Source of the DNA: JBMNKL01 sp050952225
GTDB taxonomy: Bacteria > Bacillota > Clostridia > Acetivibrionales > DTU013
Direction: 5' to 3'
DNA length: 64,000 bases
NCBI GenBank assembly: GCA_050952225.1
Contig: JBMNKL010000001.1
Coordinates: 372,001-436,000 of the forward strand
Of the stretch, positions 1 to 10,332 are shown piece by piece. Position 1 is the first letter of the stretch, and each line of letters opens with the position of its first letter. The position numbers were made by a program, and so were the translations under genes. The notes beneath the pieces were generated by a model that did not search any database, had not been told where the DNA came from, and worked only from the letters and a program-made list of their open reading frames with translations.

Positions 1-1
1 C

Positions 2-2458
2 GATCGTGCGCTGCCCGATGTAAGGGACGGCTTAAAGCCTGTTCACAGGAGGATACTGTACTCCATGTATACACACGGCTTCACTGCCGACAAGCCTTAC
101 CGCAAATGCGCCACTACGGTGGGAGACGTTCTTGGCAAATACCATCCTCACGGAGATGCGGCCGTATATGACAGCCTGGTCCGCATGGCGCAGGATTTTT
201 CACTGAGATATCCGCTTATAGACGGTCATGGGAATTTCGGCTCCAGGGACGGTGATCCGCCGGCGGCAATGAGATACACTGAAGCCAGGCTTGCAAAGAT
301 ATCGGCCGAGATGATGGCTGATATAAATAAGGATACAGTAGACTTCAAGCCAAACTTCGACGAGCATGAGATGGAGCCGGTTGTTTTGCCTTCAAGGTTT
401 CCAAACCTGCTGGTAAACGGTTCGTCAGGCATCGCCGTCGGTATGGCGACAAATATCCCGCCGCATAACCTGACCGAAGTCATTGACGGCGTTATTGCCC
501 TGATCGATAACCCGGAGATTACCATTGATGAGCTAAACATAATTATAAAGGGCCCTGATTTTCCCACAGCCGGTACCATTATCGGGAAGCAGGGCATCAA
601 GGACGCATACAGGACAGGAAGAGGAAGGATAGTAATCCGTGCGAACGCGGAAATAGAGCAAATGAGCAACAACCGCCAGCGTATAGTTGTCAGGGATTTG
701 CCTTACCAGGTAAACAAGGCAAGGTTAATAGAAAGGATTGCGGAGCTGGTAAAAGACAAGAAGCTGGAGGGCATTGCCGACATAAACGATGAATCCGACA
801 GGACTGAAGCGGTCAGAATAGTAATCCCGCTGAAAAAGGATGCAAACGCAAACGTAATCCTCAACCAGCTATACAGATACACGCAGATGCAGGAAGTTTT
901 CAGCGTCAATATGTTAGCCCTGGTGCAGACGGAAGAGGGCAAGTTCGAGCCTCGCATATTGAACTTAAAGCAAGCGCTGGAATACTACCTCAAGCACCAG
1001 GTGGAGGTAGTGACCAGGCGGACGCGCTTCGAGCTGGAAAAAGCCGAGGCGAGGGCGCATATATTGGAAGGCCTGAAAATTGCGATAGATAACCTTGATG
1101 AAGTTATAAAAATCATAAGGTCGTCCAGGACGGAAGACATTGCGAAAAAAGGCCTGATGGACAGGTTCGCGCTAAGCGAGCGTCAGGCTCAGGCTATTGT
1201 GGACATGAGGCTGGGAAGGCTGACGGGCCTCGAAAGGGACAAGCTGGAAGCAGAGTACCGGGATATACTCGAGAAAATCCAATACTACAAAAATATCCTG
1301 GCGGATGAAAGGCTTCTCTTAAACGTAATAAAGGAAGAGCTCGAGGTCGTAAAGGGCAAGTATGGTGATGAAAGGAGAACGAAGATAACCGTGGGCGAAG
1401 AAGACTTTGATATAGAAGACCTGATCCCGGAAGAAGAAAGCGTCATTACGCTTACCCATTTCGGCTATATCAAGAGGCTGCCTGCTGATACCTACAAGAG
1501 CCAGAAGCGCGGAGGAAAGGGAATAACGGCGCTTAGCACGAGGGAGGAAGACTTCGTCGAGAGAATTTTTATTACATCAACACATCACTACATCCTGTTC
1601 TTCACAAACAAAGGCAGGGTATACAGGCTGAAAGCCTACCAGGTGCCTGAAGCAGGGCGTCAGGCAAAAGGTACCGCGATAGTGAATCTCCTGGAACTGG
1701 ACGGCGGCGAAAAAGTTTCTGCAGTCATCCCGGTGCCGGAATATAAGGAAGGTTTGTACCTGACCATGGCTACGAGAAACGGCCTGGTTAAGAAAACCGA
1801 CCTGATGGAATATGATAATATCAGGAAGGGCGGGCTTATTGCCGTATCGCTCAGGGAAAACGACGAGCTTATTGATGTCAGGCTCACGGACGGCAACCAG
1901 GATATTATGCTGGTAACAAGGAACGGCATGTCCATCCGGTTTCGCGAAAGCGATGTCAGGCCTCTTGGAAGGGTTGCGCAGGGCGTCAAGGGCATTACGC
2001 TGGAAGAAGACGACTATGTTGTCGGCATGGCGACTTCCATGCCTGATTCCACGCTGCTGGCCGTTACGGAAAATGGCTTCGGCAAAAGAACCGAGCTTGA
2101 CGAATACAGGACGCAAACAAGAGGCGGCAAAGGTATACTTACGTACAGGGTGACCGAAAAAACCGGCAAAGTGGCTGCAATCAGGCTTGTACACGAAGAC
2201 GACGAAATCATGCTGATAAGCGAGGACGGCACGGTTATACGGCTCAAGGTGAACAGCATCAGCATACTTGGGCGCGCTACTCAGGGAGTGACGCTGATGA
2301 GAGTATCCGAAGGCAATCATGTTGTCAGCATAGCCAGGATTGAAAACGATGATGAGGAAGACCAGGACGAAGATTTGCAGGATGAACAAGACGAGCAGGA
2401 CGAGCAGGATGAGCAGGCTGACGACACTGATACGGCTGCCGGCGATGAAGAAGAGTAG
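2..2458 (+). CDS. gyrA: DNA gyrase subunit A (5' end cut by window)
   Basis: Subunit A of DNA gyrase, which with GyrB introduces negative supercoils by double-strand passage. The frame is open from base 2 (DRALPDVRDGLKPVHRR), so the true start, about 30 residues upstream, lies outside the window. The catalytic tyrosine is in AAMRYTEARL (codon 275-277). The quinolone region reads HPHGDAAVYDS, with Ala at the position of E. coli Ser83 and the downstream Asp kept. A GyrA box QKRGGKG near base 1502-1522 starts the beta-pinwheel C-terminal domain and marks it as gyrase rather than topoisomerase IV. The protein ends in a very acidic tail (from about 2347) with repeated D-E-Q triplets. No terminator is evident before the rrn promoters. 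Identification is certain. Confidence 0.98.
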   Translation, partial: DRALPDVRDGLKPVHRRILYSMYTHGFTADKPYRKCATTVGDVLGKYHPHGDAAVYDSLVRMAQDFSLRYPLIDGHGNFGSRDGDPPAAMRYTEARLAKISAEMMADINKDTVDFKPNFDEHEMEPVVLPSRFPNLLVNGSSGIAVGMATNIPPHNLTEVIDGVIALIDNPEITIDELNIIIKGPDFPTAGTIIGKQGIKDAYRTGRGRIVIRANAEIEQMSNNRQRIVVRDLPYQVNKARLIERIAELVKDKKLEGIADINDESDRTEAVRIVIPLKKDANANVILNQLYRYTQMQEVFSVNMLALVQTEEGKFEPRILNLKQALEYYLKHQVEVVTRRTRFELEKAEARAHILEGLKIAIDNLDEVIKIIRSSRTEDIAKKGLMDRFALSERQAQAIVDMRLGRLTGLERDKLEAEYRDILEKIQYYKNILADERLLLNVIKEELEVVKGKYGDERRTKITVGEEDFDIEDLIPEEESVITLTHFGYIKRLPADTYKSQKRGGKGITALSTREEDFVERIFITSTHHYILFFTNKGRVYRLKAYQVPEAGRQAKGTAIVNLLELDGGEKVSAVIPVPEYKEGLYLTMATRNGLVKKTDLMEYDNIRKGGLIAVSLRENDELIDVRLTDGNQDIMLVTRNGMSIRFRESDVRPLGRVAQGVKGITLEEDDYVVGMATSMPDSTLLAVTENGFGKRTELDEYRTQTRGGKGILTYRVTEKTGKVAAIRLVHEDDEIMLISEDGTVIRLKVNSISILGRATQGVTLMRVSEGNHVVSIARIENDDEEDQDEDLQDEQDEQDEQDEQADDTDTAAGDEEE

Positions 2459-2585
2459 CACTGCCGTAAAAGTTATTTTTGAAATCGCGGCGGAGAGAGC
2501 CGGAAAATGTGCCAATAAAGCCGAGGATAGAAAAGAGAAGCGGGAATAAATCATACCTATAACGGAAAAAGATAAGCAGAGAGGG

Positions 2586-2614
2586 TTGAAGAAAGCCGGC
2601 CGCGGTGATATATT
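2586..2614 (+). promoter_or_regulatory. rrn promoter P1 (sigma-A type)
   Basis: TTGAAG (2586-2591), a 17-nt spacer, then TATATT (2609-2614). It lies between gyrA and 16S rRNA and would be the distal rrn promoter. Seen by eye only. Confidence 0.5.
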
Positions 2615-2744
2615 GTATAAGCTGCTTGCACAAAAAGTGCTGTAGCGGCTGGTGCTTTCGTAAAACCCTCGTAAGAGATTTGGGATAAAACGAAAGGCCG
2701 GAAAGCAGGAACGATGGCACCAAAAAAACCGAAAAAAAGGATGG

Positions 2745-2777
2745 TTGACAAAACGGAGGTCATCGTGTTACTATAAT
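2745..2777 (+). promoter_or_regulatory. rrn promoter P2 (sigma-A type)
   Basis: Perfect -35 TTGACA (2745-2750). The -10 is either TACTAT (2769-2774, 18-nt spacer) or the overlapping TATAAT (2772-2777, 21-nt spacer). It sits about 150 nt upstream of mature 16S, just before the processing stem, as expected for an rRNA promoter. Confidence 0.65.
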
Positions 2778-2803
2778 AAAGCTGCTCAAAAAAAGCAGCC
2801 GGA

Positions 2804-2834
2804 TGGACCTTGAAAAGTGAACAGCGAGACAACA
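2804..2834 (+). other. 16S precursor processing stem, left arm
   Basis: This stretch (ACCTTGAAAAGTGAACAGC and flanks) is complementary over about 30 nt to 4606-4638 downstream of 16S, with only a few mismatches. The two arms would form the long duplex that loops out 16S and is cut by RNase III. Confidence 0.8.
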
Positions 2835-2926
2835 TACCGTATCATATAACGGGTATGCAAAGGGACTCGTCAAGAGTAAGAGGATAACGAATGCAAGGAG
2901 CCCAGACAGGCTCTTTTGGGAAGATT

Positions 2927-4804
<1,878 letters not shown>

Positions 4805-4880
4805 GGGGGTATAGCTCAGTTGGGAGAGCACCTGCCTTGCAAGCAGGGGGTCATGAGTTCGAATCTCATTATCTCCACCA
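4805..4880 (+). tRNA. tRNA-Ala (TGC)
   Basis: A 76-nt cloverleaf with encoded CCA (4878-4880). The acceptor arm GGGGGTA pairs with TATCTCC, and the anticodon TGC is at 4838-4840 in loop CTTGCAA. T-arm GTTCGAATC is present. It is the only tRNA in the 16S-23S spacer; no tRNA-Ile is seen. Confidence 0.97.
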
Positions 4881-4955
4881 GGGTTTTTCCCCGGCGTAGC
4901 CGGGGGAGAGCCGCAACAGAGGAATTTAAAGCAAGAAAAGCCTTGCTGACAGGCG

Positions 4956-4985
4956 TTGCACCTTGAAAACTATATAATGTAAAGC
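4956..4985 (+). other. 23S precursor processing stem, left arm
   Basis: This 30-nt stretch containing CCTTGAAAACTATATAATG is complementary, with a few wobbles, to 8544-8573 downstream of 23S. Together they form the duplex that brackets 23S for RNase III or Mini-III processing. The rest of the spacer (4881-5145) shows no gene. Confidence 0.8.
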
Positions 4986-5378
4986 GAAGAGAGAAGACAA
5001 ATAAGGGTAACTACATCAGGAACGAGGAAAGTTTCTGAGGGAGTGAACTTAGGATTACACGACACTGGATGAATGGTGTTGTGTGGTAGAGATCTCGAAG
5101 ACGTGCAAAGACGACCACTTTTTGAGGGAACCAAGCTAATGAGCTGGTCAAGCTACTAAGAGCGTAGGGTGGATGCCTTGGCACCAGGAGCCGATGAAGG
5201 ACGTGATAAGCTGCGATAAGCCACGGTGAGGCGCAAATAGCCATTGACCCGTGGATTTCCGAATGGGGGAACCCGCTTGAGGTAAGCACTCAAGCACCGT
5301 TACATGAACACATAGTGTAGCGGGGGGATACGCGGGGAACTGAAACATCTAAGTACCCGCAGGAAAAGAAATCAACCG

Positions 5379-5410
<32 letters not shown>

Positions 5411-5647
5411 AGAGCCCAAACCGGCCTGGGATTATTTCCGGGCTGGGGTTAAGGACCGGCGCGACTGACCTGAGCGTATAGCAGAATGAGGCACTGGAAA
5501 GTGCAGACCATAGAGGGTAACAGTCCCGTATGCGAAATATGCGAAGGCAGGCCGGTATCCAGAGTACCACGAGGCACGAGGAACCTTGTGGGAAGTTGGG
5601 GGGACCACCCTCCAAGGCTAAATACTACCTGGTGACCGATAGTGAAG

Positions 5648-5679
<32 letters not shown>

Positions 5680-6360
5680 GGGAGGGGAGTGAAAGAGAAC
5701 CTGAAACCCTATGTTTACAAGCAGTTGGAGAGCGTTAAGGCTCGACAGCGTACTTTTTGCAGAACGGTCCGGCGAGTTATTGTATGTGGCGAGGTTAAGG
5801 GCTGAAGGTCTGTAGCCGCAGGGAAACCGAGTCTTAACAGGGCGATAAGTCACATGCAGTAGACCCGAAACCGGGTGATCTACCCATGGCCAGGTTGAAG
5901 CGAGAGTAAAATCTCGTGGAGGACCGAACCACACGACCGTTGAAAAGGTCTGGGATGAGCTGTGGGTAGGGGTGAAAAGCCAATCGAACCCGGAGATAGC
6001 TGGTTCTCCCCGAAATAGCTCTAGGGCTAGCCTCAGGCGTGTAGTCTCACGGAGGTAAAGCACTGAATGGGCTAGGGGCCTTACCGGGTTACCGAACCCT
6101 ATCAAACTAAGAATGCCGTAGAGATGTTGCCTGGGAGTCAGACTGCGGGAGATAAGTTTCGTAGTCGAGAGGGAAACAGCCCAGACTGCCGACTAAGGTC
6201 CCGAAATCACGGTTAAGTGGGAAAGGATGTGGGCTTGCTAAGACAGCTAGGATGTTGGCTTAGAAGCAGCCATTCATTGAAAGAGTGCGTAACAGCTCAC
6301 TAGTCGAGTGAGCCTGCGCCGAAAATTACCGGGGCTTAAACCGTGTACCGAAGTTGCAGA

Positions 6361-6764
6361 TTCATGCACATCCAATGGTGGAACCTGTGGAGGAGGTAAT
6401 TTCACGAAAAACGACCTTTGAAATTGTTTCAGAAGTTTTTCGTTAAATTGTCTCAAGCTGAAACCGTGTACAAACGAGTTTTAGCATCAGCTGAAACGGT
6501 ATGAAAAGGTTTAGCATCAAGCTAAACCGTGTACAAACGAGTTTTAGCATCAGCTGAAACCGTGTACAAACGAGTTTTAGCATCAAGCTGAAACCGTGTA
6601 CAAACGAGTTTTAGTGTCAGCTGAAACCGTGTACAAACGAGTTTTAGCATCAAGCTAAAACCGTGTACAAACGAGTTTTAGTGTTAGCTAAAACCGTGTA
6701 TAAACAAGTTTTAGCATTGAGCTTAAGCGGTGCCATACAGGTTACAGCATTGGGTGTGTATGAG
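6361..6764 (+). other. Intervening sequence in 23S helix 45
   Basis: An insertion of roughly 390 nt relative to typical 23S. Its base is a long stem: TTCATGCACA (6361-6370) pairs with TGTGTATGAG (6755-6764), CCAATG (6372-6377) with CATTGG (6748-6753), and AACCTGT (6382-6388) with ACAGGTT (6737-6743). Inside, ACGAAAAAC (6404-6412) pairs perfectly with GTTTTTCGT (6435-6443), extended by AATTT/AAATT. This first hairpin is followed by the tandem array at 6457-6720. No credible ORF and no intron-like core is seen. Known 23S IVSs are removed by RNase III without religation; that fate is inferred here. Confidence 0.85.
6457..6754 (+). repeat. Tandem array of ~33-nt hairpin units inside 23S
   Basis: Eight head-to-tail units start at 6457, 6490, 6521, 6553, 6587, 6620, 6654 and 6687, with a decayed ninth at 6721. 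Lengths are 31-34 nt, often alternating 33/34 because the linker alternates ATCA/ATCAA. The consensus starts GCTGAAACCGTGTACAAACG and ends AGTTTTAGCATCA. Each unit folds on itself: GCTGAAAC pairs with GTTTTAGC (one G-U) and CGT with ACG around loop GTACAA, with one bulged A. Unit 2 is the most divergent. Confidence 0.9.
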
Positions 6765-7443
6765 TGGTAGGGGAGCTTGCTGCGATAGGCAGAAGGTCGA
6801 CCGAGAGGACGGCTGGACGAGGCAGCAGTGAGAATGCCGGAATGAGTAGCGAGAGTAAAGTGAGAATCTTTACCGTCGAAAGCCTAAGGTTTCCTGGGGA
6901 AGGTTCGTCCGCCCAGGGTTAGTCGGGTCCTAAGGCGAGGCCGCGAGGCGTAGTCGATGGACGACAGGTTGATATTCCTGTACTGCCGATACTCGCATGA
7001 GAGAGGTGGGGACGCAGGGGGATAGGTTAAGCGAGCAGCTGGAAGGGCTCGTCCAAGGGAGATAGATAGTCTGGCAGGGAAATCCGCCGGACGTTTCGAA
7101 GGCCTGATGGGGAGGGAAAAAAGAGTACCGAAGTAACCGACTCCGCACTGACGAGAAAAGCCACTATCGAGAGTATAGGCACCCGTACCGCAAACCGACA
7201 CAGGTAGGCGAGGAGAGAATCCTAAGACGAGCGGGAGAAGCGTTGTTAAGGAACTCGGCAAATTGACCCCGTAAGTTCGCGAGAAGGGGTGCCACAGAGA
7301 TGTGGCCGCAGTGAAATGGCCCGAGCAACTGTTTATCAAAAACACAGGTCTCTGCTAAATCGAAAGATGATGTATAGGGGCTGACGCCTGCCCGGTGCTG
7401 GAAGGTTAAGGGGAATTGTTAGTCGAGAGGCGAAGCAATGAAC

Positions 7444-7504
<61 letters not shown>

Positions 7505-7788
7505 AGGTAAGTTCTGACCCGCACGAATGGCGTAATGACTTGGGCACTGTCTCGACAACGCACCCGGTGAAATTGTAGTACTTGTAAAGATGCAAGTTAC
7601 CCGCGACAAGACGGAAAGACCCCATGGAGCTTTACTGTAGCCTGATACTGGGTTTCGGTATTCTTTGTACAGGATAGGTGGGAGACTGAGAAGCGTAGGC
7701 GCTAGTTTACGTGGAGTCACTGTTGGGATACCACTCTGAGAGTGCTGGGGCTCTAACCAGAGGCCGTGGACCGGTCTTGGGACACTGT

Positions 7789-7821
<33 letters not shown>

Positions 7822-7919
7822 CAAAAGGTAACGGAGGCGTCCAAAGGTTACCTCAGCGCGGTTGGAAATCGCGCATTGAGTGCAAAGGCATAAGGTAGCC
7901 TGACTGTGAGAGGTACATC

Positions 7920-7958
<39 letters not shown>

Positions 7959-8031
7959 AGAACGTGGGATTGCCATCGCTCAACGGATAAAAGCTACCCT
8001 GGGGATAACAGGCTTATCTCCCCCAAGAGTC

Positions 8032-8081
<50 letters not shown>

Positions 8082-8117
8082 AGCCGTAGTAGGTTCCAAG
8101 GGTTTGGCTGTTCGCCA

Positions 8118-8173
<56 letters not shown>

Positions 8174-8200
8174 TGTCGCGGGCGCAGGATATTTGAGGGG

Positions 8201-8233
<33 letters not shown>

Positions 8234-8543
8234 CGACCGCTGGTGTACCAGTTGTCATGCCAATGGCACGGCTGGATAGCTAAGTCGGGCACAGATAAAC
8301 GCTGAAAGCATCTAAGCGTGAAGCTAACCCCAAGATGAGATATCCCACCAGCAATGGGTAAGACCCCATGCAGACGACATGGTTGATAGGCCGGAGGTGT
8401 AAGTGCAGCAATGTATTGAGCTAACCGGTACTAATAGGTCGAGGGCTTGACCAAATAAAAAAAATTTGCTAAAGCAAGCGTCGAGAGATTGAGAATAGTC
8501 TTCGGTAGATTTGGATCCTGCAGTGGTCTGGGTTTAGGTCACA

Positions 8544-8573
8544 GCTTTACATTATATAGTTTTGAGGGTGCAA
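8544..8573 (+). other. 23S precursor processing stem, right arm
   Basis: Complementary to 4956-4985; contains CATTATATAGTTTTGAGGG. The rest of the 23S-5S spacer (8453-8622) shows no gene. Confidence 0.8.
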
Positions 8574-8622
8574 ATGCCGGTTTGCAAGTCAGAGCTTGCA
8601 CCGATTTGATAAGGTTTAAGAT

Positions 8623-8740
8623 TTCCGGTGGGCATAACGAGAAGGCAACACCCGTTCCCATCCCGAACACGGCAGTTAAGCTTCTCAGTGCTGACGATAC
8701 TTGGCTGGAGACGGCCTGGGAAAATAGGTCCCTGCCGGAA
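8623..8740 (+). rRNA. 5S ribosomal RNA
   Basis: About 118 nt. The terminal helix is TTCCGG with CCGGAA. Conserved CCCGTTCCCATCCCGAACAC and loop sequences are present. It lies 170 nt after 23S and just before the operon terminator. Confidence 0.95.
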
Positions 8741-8751
8741 TAATATCAAGG

Positions 8752-8781
8752 CCCTGTGCTCAAAAGGCACAGGGTTTTGTG
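8752..8781 (+). terminator. rrn operon terminator
   Basis: Stem CCCTGTGC (8752-8759) with GCACAGGG (8767-8774), followed by TTTTGTGTT. Confidence 0.85.
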
Positions 8782-8806
8782 TTAATGAGCATTTGAATCG
8801 GATGAG

Positions 8807-9104
8807 GGTGCAGCTTGTGGGTGTGTAAGGGTATGCATGAGTATTGGGTCAGGCTTACTTTATGCAGGAACATTATGCATCAAGCCTATAGAGCCTGTTA
8901 ATCCGAGCAAATACCAGGCAAAATCACGACCTGTTCGAGCACCCCGGTTCCATGGGCGAGTCACGTTTGATTTTGCGCATAACGCGGACTATTAAGTACA
9001 ATGCAGGTCCGCGCCGGCTGAATTTACAGGCTCTTAGGCTTTATGCATCGTTTCTGAATAAAGTAAGCCTGGCCTCATACCCATACATACCTACAACCTG
9101 CACC
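8807..9104. repeat. ~300-nt imperfect palindrome downstream of rrn
   Basis: Two arms of about 90-100 nt (about 8807-8903 and 9018-9104) are inverted copies with scattered mismatches. For example, left CAGGCTTACTTTAT matches the reverse complement of right ATAAAGTAAGCCTG, and left TATGCATCAAGCCTA matches TAGGCTTTATGCATC in reverse. Near the centre GCAAAATCA (8918-8926) faces TGATTTTGC (8968-8976). No protein is evident. It could be a MITE-like element or a long hairpin RNA. Flanking target-site duplications were not recognised. Confidence 0.7.
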
Positions 9105-9117
9105 ACGGACGGTGCAG
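9098..9117. repeat. Short perfect inverted repeat
   Basis: CTGCACC, 6-nt loop, GGTGCAG, directly abutting the large palindrome. A further hairpin CCGGGAC/GTCCCGG lies at 9238-9261. No gene is seen between here and nadA. Confidence 0.6.
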
Positions 9118-9296
9118 GCGCGCGATGCTCAAGCAAGTGTAAATCAGAGGATAGGGCGGCTTGCAATTTGACATTGGGGTTCCCTCATGGGCAGGCTGTA
9201 ATGCTTTGACTCGTCCCTACCCTCCGTTTCTACCTGCCCGGGACCTGTTCTCCTGTCCCGGATGACTGGATTTATAAGGAACTCAGAAAGCCCGAC

Positions 9297-9325
9297 TTTA
9301 CAAACATATGCGCAAGTATTACAAT
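9297..9325 (+). promoter_or_regulatory. nadABC promoter
   Basis: TTTACA (9297-9302), 17-nt spacer, TACAAT (9320-9325), about 78 nt before the nadA start. No regulator site was identified with confidence. Confidence 0.65.
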
Positions 9326-9402
9326 GTATTAAAGCATGCAGGAACAGAAACTGAATAATGCAAATTTACAGCAAATACAAGTAATTAGTTAGAGGAAGAC
9401 AT

Positions 9403-10317
9403 ATGAACAAGAAGGAATTAATTCAGAACATTGCGAAGTTGAAAAAGCAAAGAAATGCAGTCATCGTAGCGCACAACTACCAAATAGACGAAGTCCAGGA
9501 TATCGCCGACATGGTGGGCGACTCCTTCGCCCTTAGCAAATACTGTGCAAACACGTCATACGACGTCATTGTTTTCTGCGGCGTCCATTTCATGGCGGAG
9601 AGCGCGAAGCTGCTGTCTCCCGAAAAAACGGTCCTGTTGCCCGAAATAGACGCCGGCTGTCCTATGGCGGACATGGTTACCGCCGAGGCGTTAAGGGAAG
9701 AAAAGAAAAAACATCCCGAAGCGGCGGTTGTATGCTATATAAATTCATCTGCCGGGGTAAAAGCTGAAAGCGATATTTGCTGTACTTCATCCAATGCGCT
9801 CAAAATAGTCAGGTCTGTCAAGCAGAAAGAAATCATTTTTGTCCCTGACTGCAACCTGGGAAGCTATGTAGCGCAACAGGTACCGGAGAAAAAAATAATA
9901 CTGTGGAAAGGCTTCTGCGTGACACACCACAGGGTGGGGCCCGAAGAAGTCAAAAAAGTTCGTGGAATTCACCCGGATGCCCTCCTGCTGGTACACCCCG
10001 AGTGCAGGCCGGAAGTTACCGCGCTTGCCGATTTTATCGGGAGCACCAGGCAGATAATAGATTACGCGTCTTCAAGCAAAGCTTCAAAATTTATAATAGG
10101 GACCGAAATGGGCATCCTCCACAAACTGAAAAAGGACAACCCCGGGAAACAGTTTTTCCTGCTGTCACCGGGATTTGTGTGCCCCAATATGAAGAAAACC
10201 ACGCTGAAAAGCGTATATGAAGCATTGCGGGATATGAAACATGATATTGTCATGGACGAAGAATTAATAAATAAAGCAAAGCTACCACTTGAAAAAATGC
10301 TTAAGGCGGACCAGTGA
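9403..10317 (+). CDS. nadA: Quinolinate synthase A
   Basis: Condenses iminoaspartate with dihydroxyacetone phosphate to quinolinate, the second step of de novo NAD synthesis. The 304-residue length is normal for the short NadA type. The three expected [4Fe-4S] ligands are visible as Cys86 (DAGCPMAD), Cys172 (GFCVTHH) and Cys260 (GFVCPNMKK). The N-terminal HNYQ motif (24-27) and HPECRPEV (198-205) fit the substrate pocket. The ATG follows AGAGGAAG at good spacing. It is the first gene of nadA-nadB-nadC, with nadB 15 nt downstream. Enzyme and pathway assignment is firm. Confidence 0.97.
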   Translation: MNKKELIQNIAKLKKQRNAVIVAHNYQIDEVQDIADMVGDSFALSKYCANTSYDVIVFCGVHFMAESAKLLSPEKTVLLPEIDAGCPMADMVTAEALREEKKKHPEAAVVCYINSSAGVKAESDICCTSSNALKIVRSVKQKEIIFVPDCNLGSYVAQQVPEKKIILWKGFCVTHHRVGPEEVKKVRGIHPDALLLVHPECRPEVTALADFIGSTRQIIDYASSSKASKFIIGTEMGILHKLKKDNPGKQFFLLSPGFVCPNMKKTTLKSVYEALRDMKHDIVMDEELINKAKLPLEKMLKADQ

Positions 10318-10332
10318 AAGAAGGAATCATAA

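Noticed and set aside
1577..2554. 325-codon minus-strand ORF opposite gyrA
   Set aside because: Shadow of gyrA codon structure; no start site or family motif.
6457..6720. CRISPR-like array
   Set aside because: Units are contiguous with 4-5-nt linkers and no spacers; no cas genes nearby; it lies inside 23S rRNA.
6361..6764. Group I or II intron in 23S
   Set aside because: No homing endonuclease or reverse transcriptase ORF and no recognisable catalytic core; the position is a helix tip used by IVSs, and the insert is only ~390 nt.
9403..9420. NAD riboswitch ahead of nadA
   Set aside because: No recognisable NAD-I or NAD-II core in the 9121-9402 leader; only a promoter and simple hairpins were seen.
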